Assembly (NCBI GenBank): GCA_030753265.1
Contig: JASMCQ010000094.1
Location: 8,813 to 72,812 of the forward strand
Source of the DNA: Dehalococcoidia bacterium
GTDB taxonomy: Bacteria > Chloroflexota > Dehalococcoidia > UBA3495
DNA length: 64,000 nucleotides
Direction: 5' to 3'
Position numbers and translations under genes: made by a program. The notes below the pieces were generated by a model. It was not told the origin of the DNA and searched no databases. It saw only the letters and a list, made by a program, of their open reading frames with translations. This document shows positions 33,396-42,158 of this stretch, one piece after another; the stretch's first letter is position 1; every line of letters begins with the position of its first letter.

Positions 33396-33659
33396 TTGGC
33401 AGGAATCATCAACTCTGTACTCAACATCTTCACTCTGGTGATTTTCGCCAGGGTGATTCTCTCCTTCATCCTACCTCTGGCCGGGGCGCGGCCGAACCCG
33501 ATTTTGCTCAGCGCCTACCAAATGATAAATCAGGTCACCGAGCCGGTACTCGGCCCGCTTCGCCGGGTCCTCCCGACCTTTGGGTCGTTCGATTTCAGCC
33601 CCATGGTGGCGCTCGTGGTCATATGGGTGATACGCGCGGAAGTGGTCAGCCGGTTGTAG
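33396..33659 (+). CDS. YggT family membrane protein
   Basis: An 87-residue protein with two membrane segments (residues 5-25 and 62-82) around a loop with the family motif ANPILLSAYQMINQVTEPVL-like sequence, here PNPILLSAYQMINQVTEPVL, followed by PLRRVLP. YggT proteins are linked to cell division or osmotic adaptation, but the role is poorly defined. The start is TTG 33396 with GGAGGA at 33384, 14 bases after the proC stop. Earlier in-frame starts lie inside proC and are less likely. Confidence 0.85.
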   Translation: MAGIINSVLNIFTLVIFARVILSFILPLAGARPNPILLSAYQMINQVTEPVLGPLRRVLPTFGSFDFSPMVALVVIWVIRAEVVSRL

Positions 33660-33670
33660 GCTGACCGGGC

Positions 33671-33705
33671 AAGTCCGCTTGGGCCTTCAGCGGGCTTTCT
33701 CCTTT
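33671..33705 (+). terminator. Terminator-like hairpin after yggT
   Basis: AAGTCCGCT (33671-33679) pairs with AGCGGGCTT (33689-33697), nine base pairs with one G-T wobble and a nine-base loop, followed by TCTCCTTT. Confidence 0.6.
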
Positions 33706-33787
33706 GCCCCGAAATGTTGCAGCCGCGGCTTAGTCGCCGCTAATCCGGTCGCATGGCGGGCGAGGCTGGCGGCGAGGTAGTATCCCC

Positions 33788-34708
33788 TTGGTTCGACAAC
33801 CCGAGGTAGCCGTGGTGGTGGACAGCAGCAACTGTCTGCCGCCGGACCTGCTGACAAAGTGGCGCATAGCCTCCGTTCCCCACCAGCTGATTATCGGCCA
33901 GCGGACCTACCTCGACGGGGTGGATATCCAGCCCGGCCGGTTTTACCGGTTGCTCGAAGAGGAGCATCAATCCGCGTTTACGACCGCGGCTCCTCAGCCT
34001 CAACATTTTCTTGACGCTTTTCTGGAGGCCGGCCGGCGGGCGCCGAACGTCCTCTGCCTCACGCTCTCGGCTAATTTTAGCGCGACCTACCGTTCGGCCT
34101 GTGCCGCGTTGGAGTTGGCCGGGGGGAAATTGTCCGGCGTCAGGGTCGAGGTTGTCGACAGCCAGACCGCCGCTGGAGGGTTGGGCCTCATCGCTCTGGC
34201 CGCGGCGCGGTGGTCCTCCATGGGTCACAGCTTCGAGGAGGTGATCGCCGGCGTTCACCTCTTGGCGCCGAAGGTGAACCTGTTCGCCTTTCTGGATACC
34301 CTCCGCTACCTGAGCCGGGGCGGCCGGGCCCGCAAGCTTGGAGCCTGGGCGGGCACCTTGCTGGGGATCAAACCCCTGACCGAGTTGCGAATGGGCGAGG
34401 CCCGGATGGTGGGCCGGCCCCGGAACCGGGCCAAAGCCACCGCCGGTCTCTTGGAGCTGATGCGGGAACGGGTGGCCCGGGAGCCGGTGGTGGTCCCGGT
34501 GGTGGTCAATGTAGTGGAAGCCGGCGCTCCCGACGATGCCGCCGCGTTGGCCCGCCGCATCGAGGCCGAATTCAGCTGCCGGGAGCTTTTCGTCAGCCAG
34601 TTCACTCCGGTGATGGGGCTGCACACGGGGCCCGGATTGCTGGGCGTGGCCTTCTACGTGGACGGCGCAATGGGCAGTCACCCAATTAAGCTTGAACGGG
34701 AAGCTTGA
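33788..34708 (+). CDS. DegV family fatty-acid binding protein
   Basis: DegV/FakB-type protein that binds a fatty acid, and in Gram-positive bacteria presents it to a FakA kinase. It has 306 residues. N-domain: VAVVVDSSNCLPPDLL, then FTTAAPQPQHFLDAF, the DegV counterpart of the TSQPS loop, and SANFSATYRSA. C-domain: FLDTLRYLSRGGRARKLGAW and LLGIKPLTELRMGE. It starts at TTG 33788. It overlaps the next gene by four bases (TTGA). No fakA-like gene is in the window. Confidence 0.88.
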   Translation: MVRQPEVAVVVDSSNCLPPDLLTKWRIASVPHQLIIGQRTYLDGVDIQPGRFYRLLEEEHQSAFTTAAPQPQHFLDAFLEAGRRAPNVLCLTLSANFSATYRSACAALELAGGKLSGVRVEVVDSQTAAGGLGLIALAAARWSSMGHSFEEVIAGVHLLAPKVNLFAFLDTLRYLSRGGRARKLGAWAGTLLGIKPLTELRMGEARMVGRPRNRAKATAGLLELMRERVAREPVVVPVVVNVVEAGAPDDAAALARRIEAEFSCRELFVSQFTPVMGLHTGPGLLGVAFYVDGAMGSHPIKLEREA

Positions 34709-35415
34709 CCGGACCCGGCCACTGGTGTAGCGTCGGCAACGGGGCCGGCGCCAAAGCAGACGGGCGCAGACGGGCGTCACACCCGAGGGAAGAGCAGGCA
34801 TTGCGGGACGTTGAGTTCTTGGCACAGGCCTTGGAACCCGCCGGGGGACTGGGCCCAACCCAGGGGACGGGCGGCCCCTTGCTGGTGGTGCTCAGCGGAC
34901 TTCCCGGCACGGGCAAGTCCTATTTCGCCGGGGAGTTGACCCGTTTGGTCCCCTTCCAGGTCTTGGGAAGCGACCAAATCCGCAAGCTCTTGGCACCGAA
35001 GCCCAGATACATTCCGAGTGAACACGCCCGCGTGTTCGGGTCCTGCCACCGGCTCATCGAGAACTACCTGGCCCTGGGCTGCCGGGTGCTGTACGACGCG
35101 ACCAACCTGACGAAACCCTCCCGGCGGCCCCTGCACCGGATCTGCGAGCGCCTGGCCGTCCCCCTGGTCCTGGTAAGGTTCACCGCGCCGCGGGAGACGG
35201 TCCGGCGGCGGCTGGCGAAGCGGGCCGTGAAGCCGCGCCCCGGCGACTACTCGGACGCGGACTGGCAAATATACTGCAGGCTGTCTTCCAGTGAAGAGCC
35301 GGTCAGTGGGCCCCACTATACCGTCGATTCATCGGCCGGCTTCTCTTCGGTGCTGGCCGAAATTGCCCGCCTGGCCGGGGCAGCCCACGCCCTTCGGGAG
35401 AGGGAGCGAGGGTGA
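34705..35415 (+). CDS. P-loop kinase of the AAA_33/zeta-like group
   Basis: A 236-residue protein with Walker A LSGLPGTGKSYFAGEL at about residues 63-78. A Walker B-like YDATNLTKPSRR and a lid region with Arg (PRETVRRRLAKRAVKPRPGD) follow. This layout belongs to small ATP-dependent kinases (AAA_33), which include polynucleotide, chloramphenicol and zeta-type sugar kinases. The substrate is unknown. The start may be TTG 34705, coupled to degV, or TTG 34801, since the first 35 residues look unconserved. Coupling to degV hints at a shared role, but FakA-type kinases are unrelated to this fold. Confidence 0.75.
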   Translation: MTGPGHWCSVGNGAGAKADGRRRASHPREEQALRDVEFLAQALEPAGGLGPTQGTGGPLLVVLSGLPGTGKSYFAGELTRLVPFQVLGSDQIRKLLAPKPRYIPSEHARVFGSCHRLIENYLALGCRVLYDATNLTKPSRRPLHRICERLAVPLVLVRFTAPRETVRRRLAKRAVKPRPGDYSDADWQIYCRLSSSEEPVSGPHYTVDSSAGFSSVLAEIARLAGAAHALRERERG

Positions 35416-35462
35416 GGGCCTCCCCCTGGTCTCGCGAGAACCTACGAGGAAACGAGCAAGAT

Positions 35463-36977
35463 ATGGAAATAATTTTCAAGACCGGCGACATAACCGGCAT
35501 CGACACCCCCGCCCTGGTTGTCAACCTGTTCCAGGGTGTGTCCCAACCCGGAGGGGCCACCGGCGCGGTGGACCAGGCGCTGGACGGCGCCATAAGCCGG
35601 CTGATCCAGGACGGCGAGATCAAAGGCAAGCCGGGGGAGATCAGCTTGATTCACACCCTTGGCAAGATCGGACCGGTCCGGGTGGTCGTGGCCGGACTCG
35701 GACCGGCGGAGGGTTTCGACGCCCAGGCGGTGCGCCGGGTCTCCGGAAGCGTGCTCCGCTTTCTGCGGCATCGGGGCATCCGCCGGGCGGCGACCATTGC
35801 CCACGGCGCCGGGATCGGCGGCCTGGACCCCCAAGCTTCGGGGCAGGCCATCGCCGAGGGCGCCCTGCTGGGCCTCTACCGGTTCGGCATCTACCTCTCC
35901 AACGCGGCGGTAGCGCCCGCGGACTTCGAGGAGTTGACGATTGTCGACCGGGATTCCGGTACGGCCTCCGCCCTCGAGTTGGGGGTGGCCCGCGGGAAGG
36001 TAATGGCGGATGCGACGATACTGGCCAGGGACATGGTTAACGAGCCGGCCAACGTCATGACTCCCACCAGGATGGCGGAGGTCGCCGGTTCCGTCGCTGA
36101 CGCGGGAGGGCTCTCCCTCACCATTTTGGAAGCCTCGGAGATGCGGGAATTAGGCATGGGCGCGCTGCTGGGAGTGGCTCAGGGCAGCGACCAACCGCCC
36201 AAGCTGATCGTCCTGAATTACACCGGCGACCCGGACAACCCGGCCAACAACCTAGGGCTGGTGGGCAAGGGGATCACCTTCGATACCGGAGGCATATCTT
36301 TGAAGCAACCCGGCGGTATGGAGGCAATGAAAGGCGACATGGCCGGCGGAGCTTCGGTGATCGCCGCCATGCAGGCGATAGGGCGGCTCAAGCCCGCGAT
36401 CAACGTGACCGGCATCATCGCGGCCTCCGAAAACATGCCCGGCGGCTCGGCCCAGCGGCCCGGCGACGTGGTGCGGGCGATGAACGGCAAGACCATCGAA
36501 GTCATCAACACCGACGCCGAGGGCCGCTTGGTGCTGGCCGACGCCCTCTGCTACGCCCGCGGCCAGGGACTCACCCGGCTGGTGGACGTGGCCACGCTGA
36601 CCGGGGCGATGGTGACCACCCTGGGCAAGGTCTGTACCGGCGTCATGGGCAACAAGCAGGGACTCATCGACCAGATTATCGCGGCGGGCCGGACGGCAGG
36701 GGAGAAGTTCTGGCAATTGCCCATGTTCGAGGAGTACAAGGACCTGATCAAGAGCGACGTGGCGGACATGAAGAACAGCGGCGGACGCCAGGCCGGTTCC
36801 ATCAGCGCCGCCTTCCTGCTCGCCGAGTTTGCGGGCGACGCTGCTTGGGTGCACCTGGACATCGCCGGCACCTCGACATCGGAGAGAACCAAAGGTTACC
36901 AGATCAAAGGCGCCACCGGCACCCCGGCTCGCACCCTGGCCCAACTGGCCCTGCATCTGTCGGAAGAAGAAAACTGA
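35463..36977 (+). CDS. pepA: Leucyl aminopeptidase (M17 family)
   Basis: Zn/Mn-dependent aminopeptidase that forms hexamers and releases N-terminal residues from peptides. It has 504 residues, the usual length. The N-terminal macro-like domain (residues 1-170) is followed by the catalytic domain with VGKGITFDTGGISLKQPGGM, MKGDMAGGASVIAAM and the family signature NTDAEGRLVLADAL. These supply the Lys, Asp and Glu metal ligands and the catalytic Arg. ATG 35463 follows GAGGAAACGAG and begins the conserved part. It is the last gene of the proC-to-pepA run. Confidence 0.96.
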   Translation: MEIIFKTGDITGIDTPALVVNLFQGVSQPGGATGAVDQALDGAISRLIQDGEIKGKPGEISLIHTLGKIGPVRVVVAGLGPAEGFDAQAVRRVSGSVLRFLRHRGIRRAATIAHGAGIGGLDPQASGQAIAEGALLGLYRFGIYLSNAAVAPADFEELTIVDRDSGTASALELGVARGKVMADATILARDMVNEPANVMTPTRMAEVAGSVADAGGLSLTILEASEMRELGMGALLGVAQGSDQPPKLIVLNYTGDPDNPANNLGLVGKGITFDTGGISLKQPGGMEAMKGDMAGGASVIAAMQAIGRLKPAINVTGIIAASENMPGGSAQRPGDVVRAMNGKTIEVINTDAEGRLVLADALCYARGQGLTRLVDVATLTGAMVTTLGKVCTGVMGNKQGLIDQIIAAGRTAGEKFWQLPMFEEYKDLIKSDVADMKNSGGRQAGSISAAFLLAEFAGDAAWVHLDIAGTSTSERTKGYQIKGATGTPARTLAQLALHLSEEEN

Positions 36978-37204
36978 GAGCCTAGCCCTGCCAACCTGTG
37001 CCAAGCTTCATAACCCTGAATTTGGAGAGCTTTGCGACGCGACATCCCCTTGCTAATAGAGGGATACAGGGGATTCTGTTCATCAACAACGCCTGGAATT
37101 ATTTTCGCCCTCTATGCTGCGATCAATAACACCAAACCCTTGGTCCTCGTTGTTCGACTGCCGGGCAACCTGGAGGGCCTTCGGTCCACCTATCCAGCCC
37201 GGGG
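36978..37204. other. Intergenic region after pepA
   Basis: Part of a 376-base gap before the MFS gene. It has an inverted repeat ATCCCCT/AGGGGAT at 37043-37073 that could terminate or slow transcription. No gene is supported. Confidence 0.4.
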
Positions 37205-37233
37205 TTGACAACGCTGCCTCCGCGCCTTAGGAT
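37205..37233 (+). promoter_or_regulatory. Promoter of the MFS gene
   Basis: A perfect TTGACA at 37205-37210, a 17-base spacer and TAGGAT at 37228-37233. The expected leader is about 115 bases. Confidence 0.55.
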
Positions 37234-37353
37234 ACTCAACATGGTTAAGTATGCTGAGGCTGGCGCGGGCGATTTATCTCGGACCGCCGATGGTCCGAGG
37301 AGCGCCTGCTTTCGGCGGCAGCCAGTACCGGGGTTCAGGCGGGGGTCCGGCGG

Positions 37354-38622
37354 GTGAGCAGCGCCGAGGCCCAGCGATACTCCGACCTTCCAAAGAGTTA
37401 CCACGTCTGGAAATGGCGGGTCCTGCTCGTCTTCTGTGGATTCTACATTTTCCTGTACCTGGGTCGCTTCAACTTCTGGCCGGTATCTCCGCTGGTAAAA
37501 GCGGACCTGGATCTCAGCAACGTTGAGATCGGCCTGATAAACGCGATGCTCCTCTGGGGCTTTGGGCTGGGGGACCTGGTCCACGGCCGGCTGGCCGAGG
37601 CCTACGGCCTTCGATTGTGGGTGCTGCTCGGGGCGGTCCTGACCACGGTTCTCAACTGGATCACCAGCTTCGCCACCTCCCCGGTCACCATGGCCATCCC
37701 CTGGGGCATCGCTGGATTCGTTAACGCCGCCTGCTGGAGCCCCGGCATAAGCATGGTCTCCCAGTGGTGGCCCCGGCGCGACCGGGGCATGGCCATGGGG
37801 TTCGTGGGGACGGCCGCCGGCGGGGCTATGCTGATGATGTGGTGGATCAGCGGATCGGTGGGCGCCGAGTTCGGGTGGCGGGCCGCCTTCCGCTACCCGC
37901 CTCTGATCATCGCGGTTCTTGGGATAGCGGTCTACTTCCTGGCCCGGGACCGGCCCACCGACGTTGGTCTGCCCGAATACGTGGAGGAAGACCAGGTGTC
38001 CGCCGCGCCGGAGGCGGTGGCGTCGGAGCGCCTCCGGGGCCTGGGGCCCTACAAAGAGCTGCTCTCCAACCCCCGCTTTCTGCTGGCCAGTCACGTAAAG
38101 GGCCTGGAAAACGTGGTGCGCTACGGGCTGACCACCTGGGTCCCCATCTACTACTTTGAAGAAGGCGGGCTGTCGATCGAGTCCACCGTCCTGCTGACCA
38201 TCCTGCTGCCTTTGGGGTACCTGGTCGCGCCGCCCCTGTCCGGCATCGTCTCCGACCGGCTGCTGCACAGCGCCCGGCGGCCCATGGTCCTTTTTTCCTG
38301 CGCCGCCAGCACGGTGGTGCTGGTCGCCATCGCCTTCGCGCCTCCCGTGAACGTCACTTTGGGGGCGGCACTGCTCTTGCTGGGTGGGATCTCGATGGGA
38401 CTATCGCCCATGTCCACGGTGGCGGTGGACATCGCCGGACGGCGCATGTCCGGGACCTCCTCCGGTTTGCTGGACGCCCATGGGTATGCCTATGCCGGAA
38501 TGCAGGCCATCGTCTTCAGCATCGTCCTGGACATGGCTGGCAGTCCCTGGCCGATTGTCTTCCTGGCGATGGCCGGGACCAGGATCGTTTCCGCCGCGAT
38601 GATCGCCAAGGTCAAGGTGTAG
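37354..38622 (+). CDS. MFS transporter, sugar-phosphate/anion permease-like
   Basis: A 422-residue secondary transporter with about 12 hydrophobic segments and the two-half MFS layout. N-terminal features (GFYIFLYLGRFNFWPVSPLV, ADLDLSNVEIGLINAMLLWG, LGDLVHGRLAEAYGLR) and the motif WWPRRDRGMAMGFVGTAAGG resemble the organophosphate/anion symporter families (GlpT, UhpT, hexuronate). Motif-A-like charges lie in the loop after segment 2 and again in GIVSDRLLHSARR. It starts at GTG 37354. The substrate cannot be told from sequence, and no catabolic genes adjoin it. Confidence 0.8.
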   Translation: MSSAEAQRYSDLPKSYHVWKWRVLLVFCGFYIFLYLGRFNFWPVSPLVKADLDLSNVEIGLINAMLLWGFGLGDLVHGRLAEAYGLRLWVLLGAVLTTVLNWITSFATSPVTMAIPWGIAGFVNAACWSPGISMVSQWWPRRDRGMAMGFVGTAAGGAMLMMWWISGSVGAEFGWRAAFRYPPLIIAVLGIAVYFLARDRPTDVGLPEYVEEDQVSAAPEAVASERLRGLGPYKELLSNPRFLLASHVKGLENVVRYGLTTWVPIYYFEEGGLSIESTVLLTILLPLGYLVAPPLSGIVSDRLLHSARRPMVLFSCAASTVVLVAIAFAPPVNVTLGAALLLLGGISMGLSPMSTVAVDIAGRRMSGTSSGLLDAHGYAYAGMQAIVFSIVLDMAGSPWPIVFLAMAGTRIVSAAMIAKVKV

Positions 38623-38814
38623 CACGGCTCTGCCTTCAGCTTCGCCCGCCCTTTCCTCAGGGCCGCCCGCCCAAAACGGGTGCCGGGCGATGGCCAACGT
38701 CAGGTTCGGCGGCCCACCATGCGGCGAGGTAACACGCCCAGCCGCTTTCCTTTCCGCTGCGTCGTTCTCACTTGTCCCAATCTTGCGCATGGCCGGGACT
38801 GCGAATATTTGGTC

Positions 38815-38850
38815 TTGACAACCGATATCAACATGCCGCAATATTTAAGC
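38815..38850 (+). promoter_or_regulatory. Candidate operator/promoter before the Fur-type gene
   Basis: TTGACA at 38815-38820 lies inside an imperfect 17-base palindrome TTGACAACCGATATCAA (38815-38831). It is flanked by GCGAATATTT upstream and GCAATATTT downstream. The -10 element is unclear. The symmetry suits a Fur-family operator, but the consensus is not exact. Confidence 0.35.
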
Positions 38851-38881
38851 GCAACCAATTGCAGAAGAGTTTGGTTACACG

Positions 38882-39322
38882 GTGAACCACGAACTAGCCG
38901 TAGAGGCTCTCAGAGACAAAGGGTACCGGCTCACCCCCCAGCGGCTCATCGTCCTCTCCACAGTGGCGGAGGGCGCCGGGCACATGGGGGTGGATGAGGT
39001 ATTCAGGCGGGCTAAGGAAGCCTATCCCTATATGGACATCGCCACGGTGTACCGGACCCTCCACCTGTTTCGAGATCTGGGGGTGATGACGGAGGTGGCC
39101 ATTGGGGACCGGCTTCACTACGAGTTGACCGGCCCCCAGGGGCGCCACCACCACATGGTTTGCCGGGTCTGCAACGGGGCCTTCGACCTCAGCCCCCACT
39201 ACCTGGAGGAGTTCCGGAAGACACTGAACCGGGAATTCGGATTCGAGCCTGACCTGGATCACTTCACCGTGTCCGGTGTCTGTGCCGATTGCTGCTCTGA
39301 AGAGAAGCGTCGACAAGCATAA
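38882..39322 (+). CDS. Fur-family metal-responsive regulator (first)
   Basis: A 146-residue Fur-superfamily repressor. The winged-helix N-domain shows GYRLTPQRLIVLSTVAEGAG and the recognition-helix region YMDIATVYRTLHLFRDLGVM. The metal-binding part carries HYELTGPQGRHHHMVCRVC. Two Cys pairs (CRVC, and CADCC at the end) could bind structural zinc. It starts at GTG 38882. A nickel/cobalt transporter gene follows 29 bases later, so it may be a Nur-like nickel or cobalt sensor. Zur and Fur remain possible, because the family is not separable by eye. Confidence 0.88.
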   Translation: MNHELAVEALRDKGYRLTPQRLIVLSTVAEGAGHMGVDEVFRRAKEAYPYMDIATVYRTLHLFRDLGVMTEVAIGDRLHYELTGPQGRHHHMVCRVCNGAFDLSPHYLEEFRKTLNREFGFEPDLDHFTVSGVCADCCSEEKRRQA

Positions 39323-39351
39323 AGAGTCAACCCCACTGAACGGGTGATAGT

Positions 39352-40092
39352 ATGGAAGAGAGACTGGCCGAGCTTGGCCTGTTCGCAGCCCTGGGCCTGG
39401 GTGTGGTTCTTGGTCTGAGACACTCCCTGGACCCCGACCATGTGGTAGCGGTATCCACTATCGTCAGTGAGTATCGAAACCCCATGAAATCCTTTTGGGT
39501 GGGTATTTCCTGGGGCTTCGGGCACACCACAACTCTCTTCTTGCTGGGCATCGTGATCATCGCTCTTCGCCTGACCATACCCGACCGCCTGGCCTTGCTC
39601 CTGGAGTTTGGCGTGGGAGTCATGCTGGTCGGTCTTGGGGCCCAGGTTATCTACAACTTCCGGAAGAAAAGGGTGCATCAGCACGAACACGGCCACGTGG
39701 AGAGTGAGCATCAACATTACCACTCCCATGCTCAGAACCCTGTGCCCGTCCAGGAGCACCACCAAATCCTGGGCGTTGGCAAGCCATTCTTGAGGAAGAA
39801 ATCCTACTTTATAGGGATGGTTCAAGGCGTGGCGGGAACCGCCGCCCTGACTCTGCTGGTGTTGGCTTCCATCGAAAATCCGATAACCGGCATGGTGTAC
39901 CTCTTGCTATTCGGAGTAGGCTCGGTGCTGAGCATGGGCATGATGACCATCTTGATCAGCCTGCCCTTTGTCTTCTCGGCCAACCGCCTGCCCAATTTGA
40001 ACCGGTTTGTCCAGTTCGGCACGGGGACCCTGAGCATCCTTATTGGCTTCGGCTTGATGTACAAGATCGGGTTCGTTGACGGCCTCTTCTAG
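39352..40092 (+). CDS. Nickel/cobalt transporter of the NicO/UreH type
   Basis: A 246-residue membrane protein with about six segments. The metal-transport motif RHSLDPDHVVAVSTI (H-x4-DH type) is in the first segments, and ISWGFGHTTTLFLLG in the next. A cytoplasmic loop at about residues 105-140 is packed with His (HQHEHGHVESEHQHYHSHAQ), typical of Ni/Co carriers. The second half has GMVQGVAGTAALTLLVLAS. It is probably co-transcribed with the upstream Fur-type regulator. Cobalt would serve the B12-dependent NrdJ; nickel could serve a hydrogenase or urease, neither seen here. Confidence 0.85.
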   Translation: MEERLAELGLFAALGLGVVLGLRHSLDPDHVVAVSTIVSEYRNPMKSFWVGISWGFGHTTTLFLLGIVIIALRLTIPDRLALLLEFGVGVMLVGLGAQVIYNFRKKRVHQHEHGHVESEHQHYHSHAQNPVPVQEHHQILGVGKPFLRKKSYFIGMVQGVAGTAALTLLVLASIENPITGMVYLLLFGVGSVLSMGMMTILISLPFVFSANRLPNLNRFVQFGTGTLSILIGFGLMYKIGFVDGLF

Positions 40093-40753
40093 GCGGGGCC
40101 TTCGCCGGTATCTCCTTACTGGACCGGCCAGGCCGAGTACCTCCGCGCAAGAAAAATGTGACGAGGGCCATCGCCCTGAAAATGGCACTCTGTAACGGCC
40201 AGGCTAATCCTGGCGAAGATAGAAATCAAGTGGTATTGCCCCTCGTAGTTCTCCCTGTCACGGGCCGTGGCGGGCCAGAGGTTGATGCGCATTTGACAAT
40301 ATGCTTGCTCCTCAGTGGACCGGAGACTCAAGCTGATGGGCGAGCGTTTCACCATTCCGGAAGCGATCTTCGGAAAACTTCGTCGATCGTCGAGTAGGCG
40401 CGCTTGCTTTCGCCGGTCCCCTTGTGTACCCTATTCGTGGTCAATGCCCAGCCAAATAACCGGACAACTGGAAATCGTCTTGGGTGGTAGCAAAATCTCC
40501 ACCAAGCCGGGTTTAGACGCTTCGTGGAGTAACGATTGATCTTCTCAAGGAAGAACGAACGGTTCATGATGACGGAAGTCGTGTCCCGTTCGGCCCTCTC
40601 TCCGTCTTCGCCGGAGCGATCTCTGGCCATGCCACCGCCCTGGCGGAACCCTCGCGGTGAGGCCTTATCCACATTTGGATCAGAGTCAATCATGCCTCTG
40701 CGACTTCGTTCGAGAAGTGCCTTGGGGAAACGCAGCATGCGGCCTAAACAGAC
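40093..40753. other. Intergenic region with a conserved hairpin element
   Basis: 661 bases with no gene I can support. Frames of 79 and 129 codons exist on the minus strand, but they lack ribosome sites and any recognisable domain. The element at 40161-40221 recurs at 42043-42103. Confidence 0.5.
40161..40221. repeat. Covarying hairpin element, copy A
   Basis: CGAGGGCCATCGCCCTGAAA leads into ATGGC. A stem GCCAT (40167-40171) / ATGGC (40182-40186) with a 10-base loop is followed by a perfect second hairpin GCCAGG-CTAAT-CCTGGC (40198-40214). In copy B the first stem is GCCAC/GTGGC with the same loop length, a compensated change. Confidence 0.55.
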
Positions 40754-42022
40754 ATGAAGCCAACGGGCCCAGCGGAAACCCGAAGAGCGCGAAATTCAGG
40801 CCTTTCCCGCACCTTCTCCGCTCTTCAAAATAAAGACTTCCGGTATCTCTGGGTCGGCAGCGCCTTCATCAGCGCCGGGAACCAGGTCCAGCAGATCGCC
40901 ATGGGCTGGTTGGTGCTCCAGCTAACGGATTCGCCGTTCTGGGTGGGCGTTGTACTCGGGGTACGGGCGTTGCCCATTCTTCTCGTAGGTCCCCTGGCCG
41001 GGGTCGCTATCGACCGGCTGGACCGGAAGAAGCTCTTTCTAACAGCTCAGGCGGCTCTCGTCGTCATGGCGTTCCTTTTTGCCGTCGATGTGCAGGTGGA
41101 CAGGGTTACGGAATTGCACGCCCTCCTCTTCAGTTTCCTGCTGGGGCTGGACTCGGCGTTGAGCCAGCCGGTGCGGCAGGCATTGATCGTCAATACCGTG
41201 CCGGAGGAAGACCTGACCAACGCCATCGCCCTCAATAACTCGGCTAATGGAGTTACTCAAAGCATTGCCCCCTTGATTAGCGGGACGATGATTGCGGTGA
41301 TGGGGGTCTCCGGCAACTTCTTCATTCAGAGTGCCGCTTATCTGGCGGTGTTCCTAATCATCCTGCCCATGAAGACACCCTACCGGCGAGGGGCGGCCGA
41401 GCGGACGACGGTGGTGAAGAACCTTGTGGAAGGTGTACGGCACGTCCGGAGCGACACGATCCTGTTGTTGCTGATAATCCTGGTCTTCATACCATCCTTG
41501 TTTGTCCACTCGACTCAAAACCTACTGTCGGTGTTCGCGGTGGATGTGTTCCACGGCGGGGCGGTGGAGCTGGGGGCATTGGGCGCGGCGATGGGGATAG
41601 GCTCTCTGATGGCCACCTTCGCCATCGCCGCCCTGGGCGATTATCAGTCCAGGGGCAGGATCAACACGGGGTCGATTATCCTGGTGACCTTGGCCCTCAC
41701 TTTCTTCGGGATAACGTCCCATTTTGGCAGCCTGGGTGTATCCCTGGTCGTTATTGGAGTAATGGGTTTCTTCAACACCAGTTTTCGGCTGGTGAACAAC
41801 GCCCTGGTACAGTCCAGAACTCCCGATGCGCTGCGCGGCCGGGTTACCAGCATATACGTGATGGACCATGGCTTCCAGCCTCTGGGCAGCCTTGTGCTGG
41901 GGGCGCTGGCCGAAGAAGGGGTCCTGGGTGTGAAGAACGCCGTGGTTTTGGCGGGGGTTGTGGCCATAGCGGTGACGGTCTTCATTGGCCTTCGGTTCCG
42001 GCAGCTGTGGAGCCTCAAGTAG
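40754..42022 (+). CDS. MFS transporter, EntS-like exporter group
   Basis: A 422-residue protein with about 12 membrane segments. The N-terminal half has DFRYLWVGSAFISAGNQVQQ, the motif-A loop GPLAGVAIDRLDRKKLFL, and SQPVRQALIVNTVPEEDL followed by NAIALNNSANG. These features are typical of the MFS_3/EntS branch, mostly exporters of siderophores or drugs. The C-terminal half has LVQSRTPDALRGRVTSIYVM. It starts at ATG 40754 with a weak ribosome site. The substrate is unknown; no siderophore genes are near. Confidence 0.85.
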   Translation: MKPTGPAETRRARNSGLSRTFSALQNKDFRYLWVGSAFISAGNQVQQIAMGWLVLQLTDSPFWVGVVLGVRALPILLVGPLAGVAIDRLDRKKLFLTAQAALVVMAFLFAVDVQVDRVTELHALLFSFLLGLDSALSQPVRQALIVNTVPEEDLTNAIALNNSANGVTQSIAPLISGTMIAVMGVSGNFFIQSAAYLAVFLIILPMKTPYRRGAAERTTVVKNLVEGVRHVRSDTILLLLIILVFIPSLFVHSTQNLLSVFAVDVFHGGAVELGALGAAMGIGSLMATFAIAALGDYQSRGRINTGSIILVTLALTFFGITSHFGSLGVSLVVIGVMGFFNTSFRLVNNALVQSRTPDALRGRVTSIYVMDHGFQPLGSLVLGALAEEGVLGVKNAVVLAGVVAIAVTVFIGLRFRQLWSLK

Positions 42023-42042
42023 GGCGTTTCCGATCCCCATTG

Positions 42043-42103
42043 GCGAGGGCCACCACCCTGAAAGTGGCGCCCAGCAAGTACCTCGCTAATCCCGACGATA
42101 TTT
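42043..42103. repeat. Covarying hairpin element, copy B
   Basis: CGAGGGCCACCACCCTGAAA leads into GTGGC. The stem GCCAC (42049-42053) / GTGGC (42064-42068) has a 10-base loop, and CGCTAATCCCGACGAT follows, matching copy A's GGCTAATCCTGGCGAAGAT. It lies between the MFS gene and the dehydrogenase gene. Confidence 0.55.
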
Positions 42104-42158
42104 GAAATATGGTTGTTCAATTGGCAAACAATAAACGGATGTTTCGAGGAGGTACCGC

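Noticed and set aside
40349..40738. A 129-codon minus-strand frame in the gap before the second MFS gene
   Set aside because: No ribosome site, no recognisable domain and no partner genes. The composition looks random, although a decayed gene cannot be excluded.
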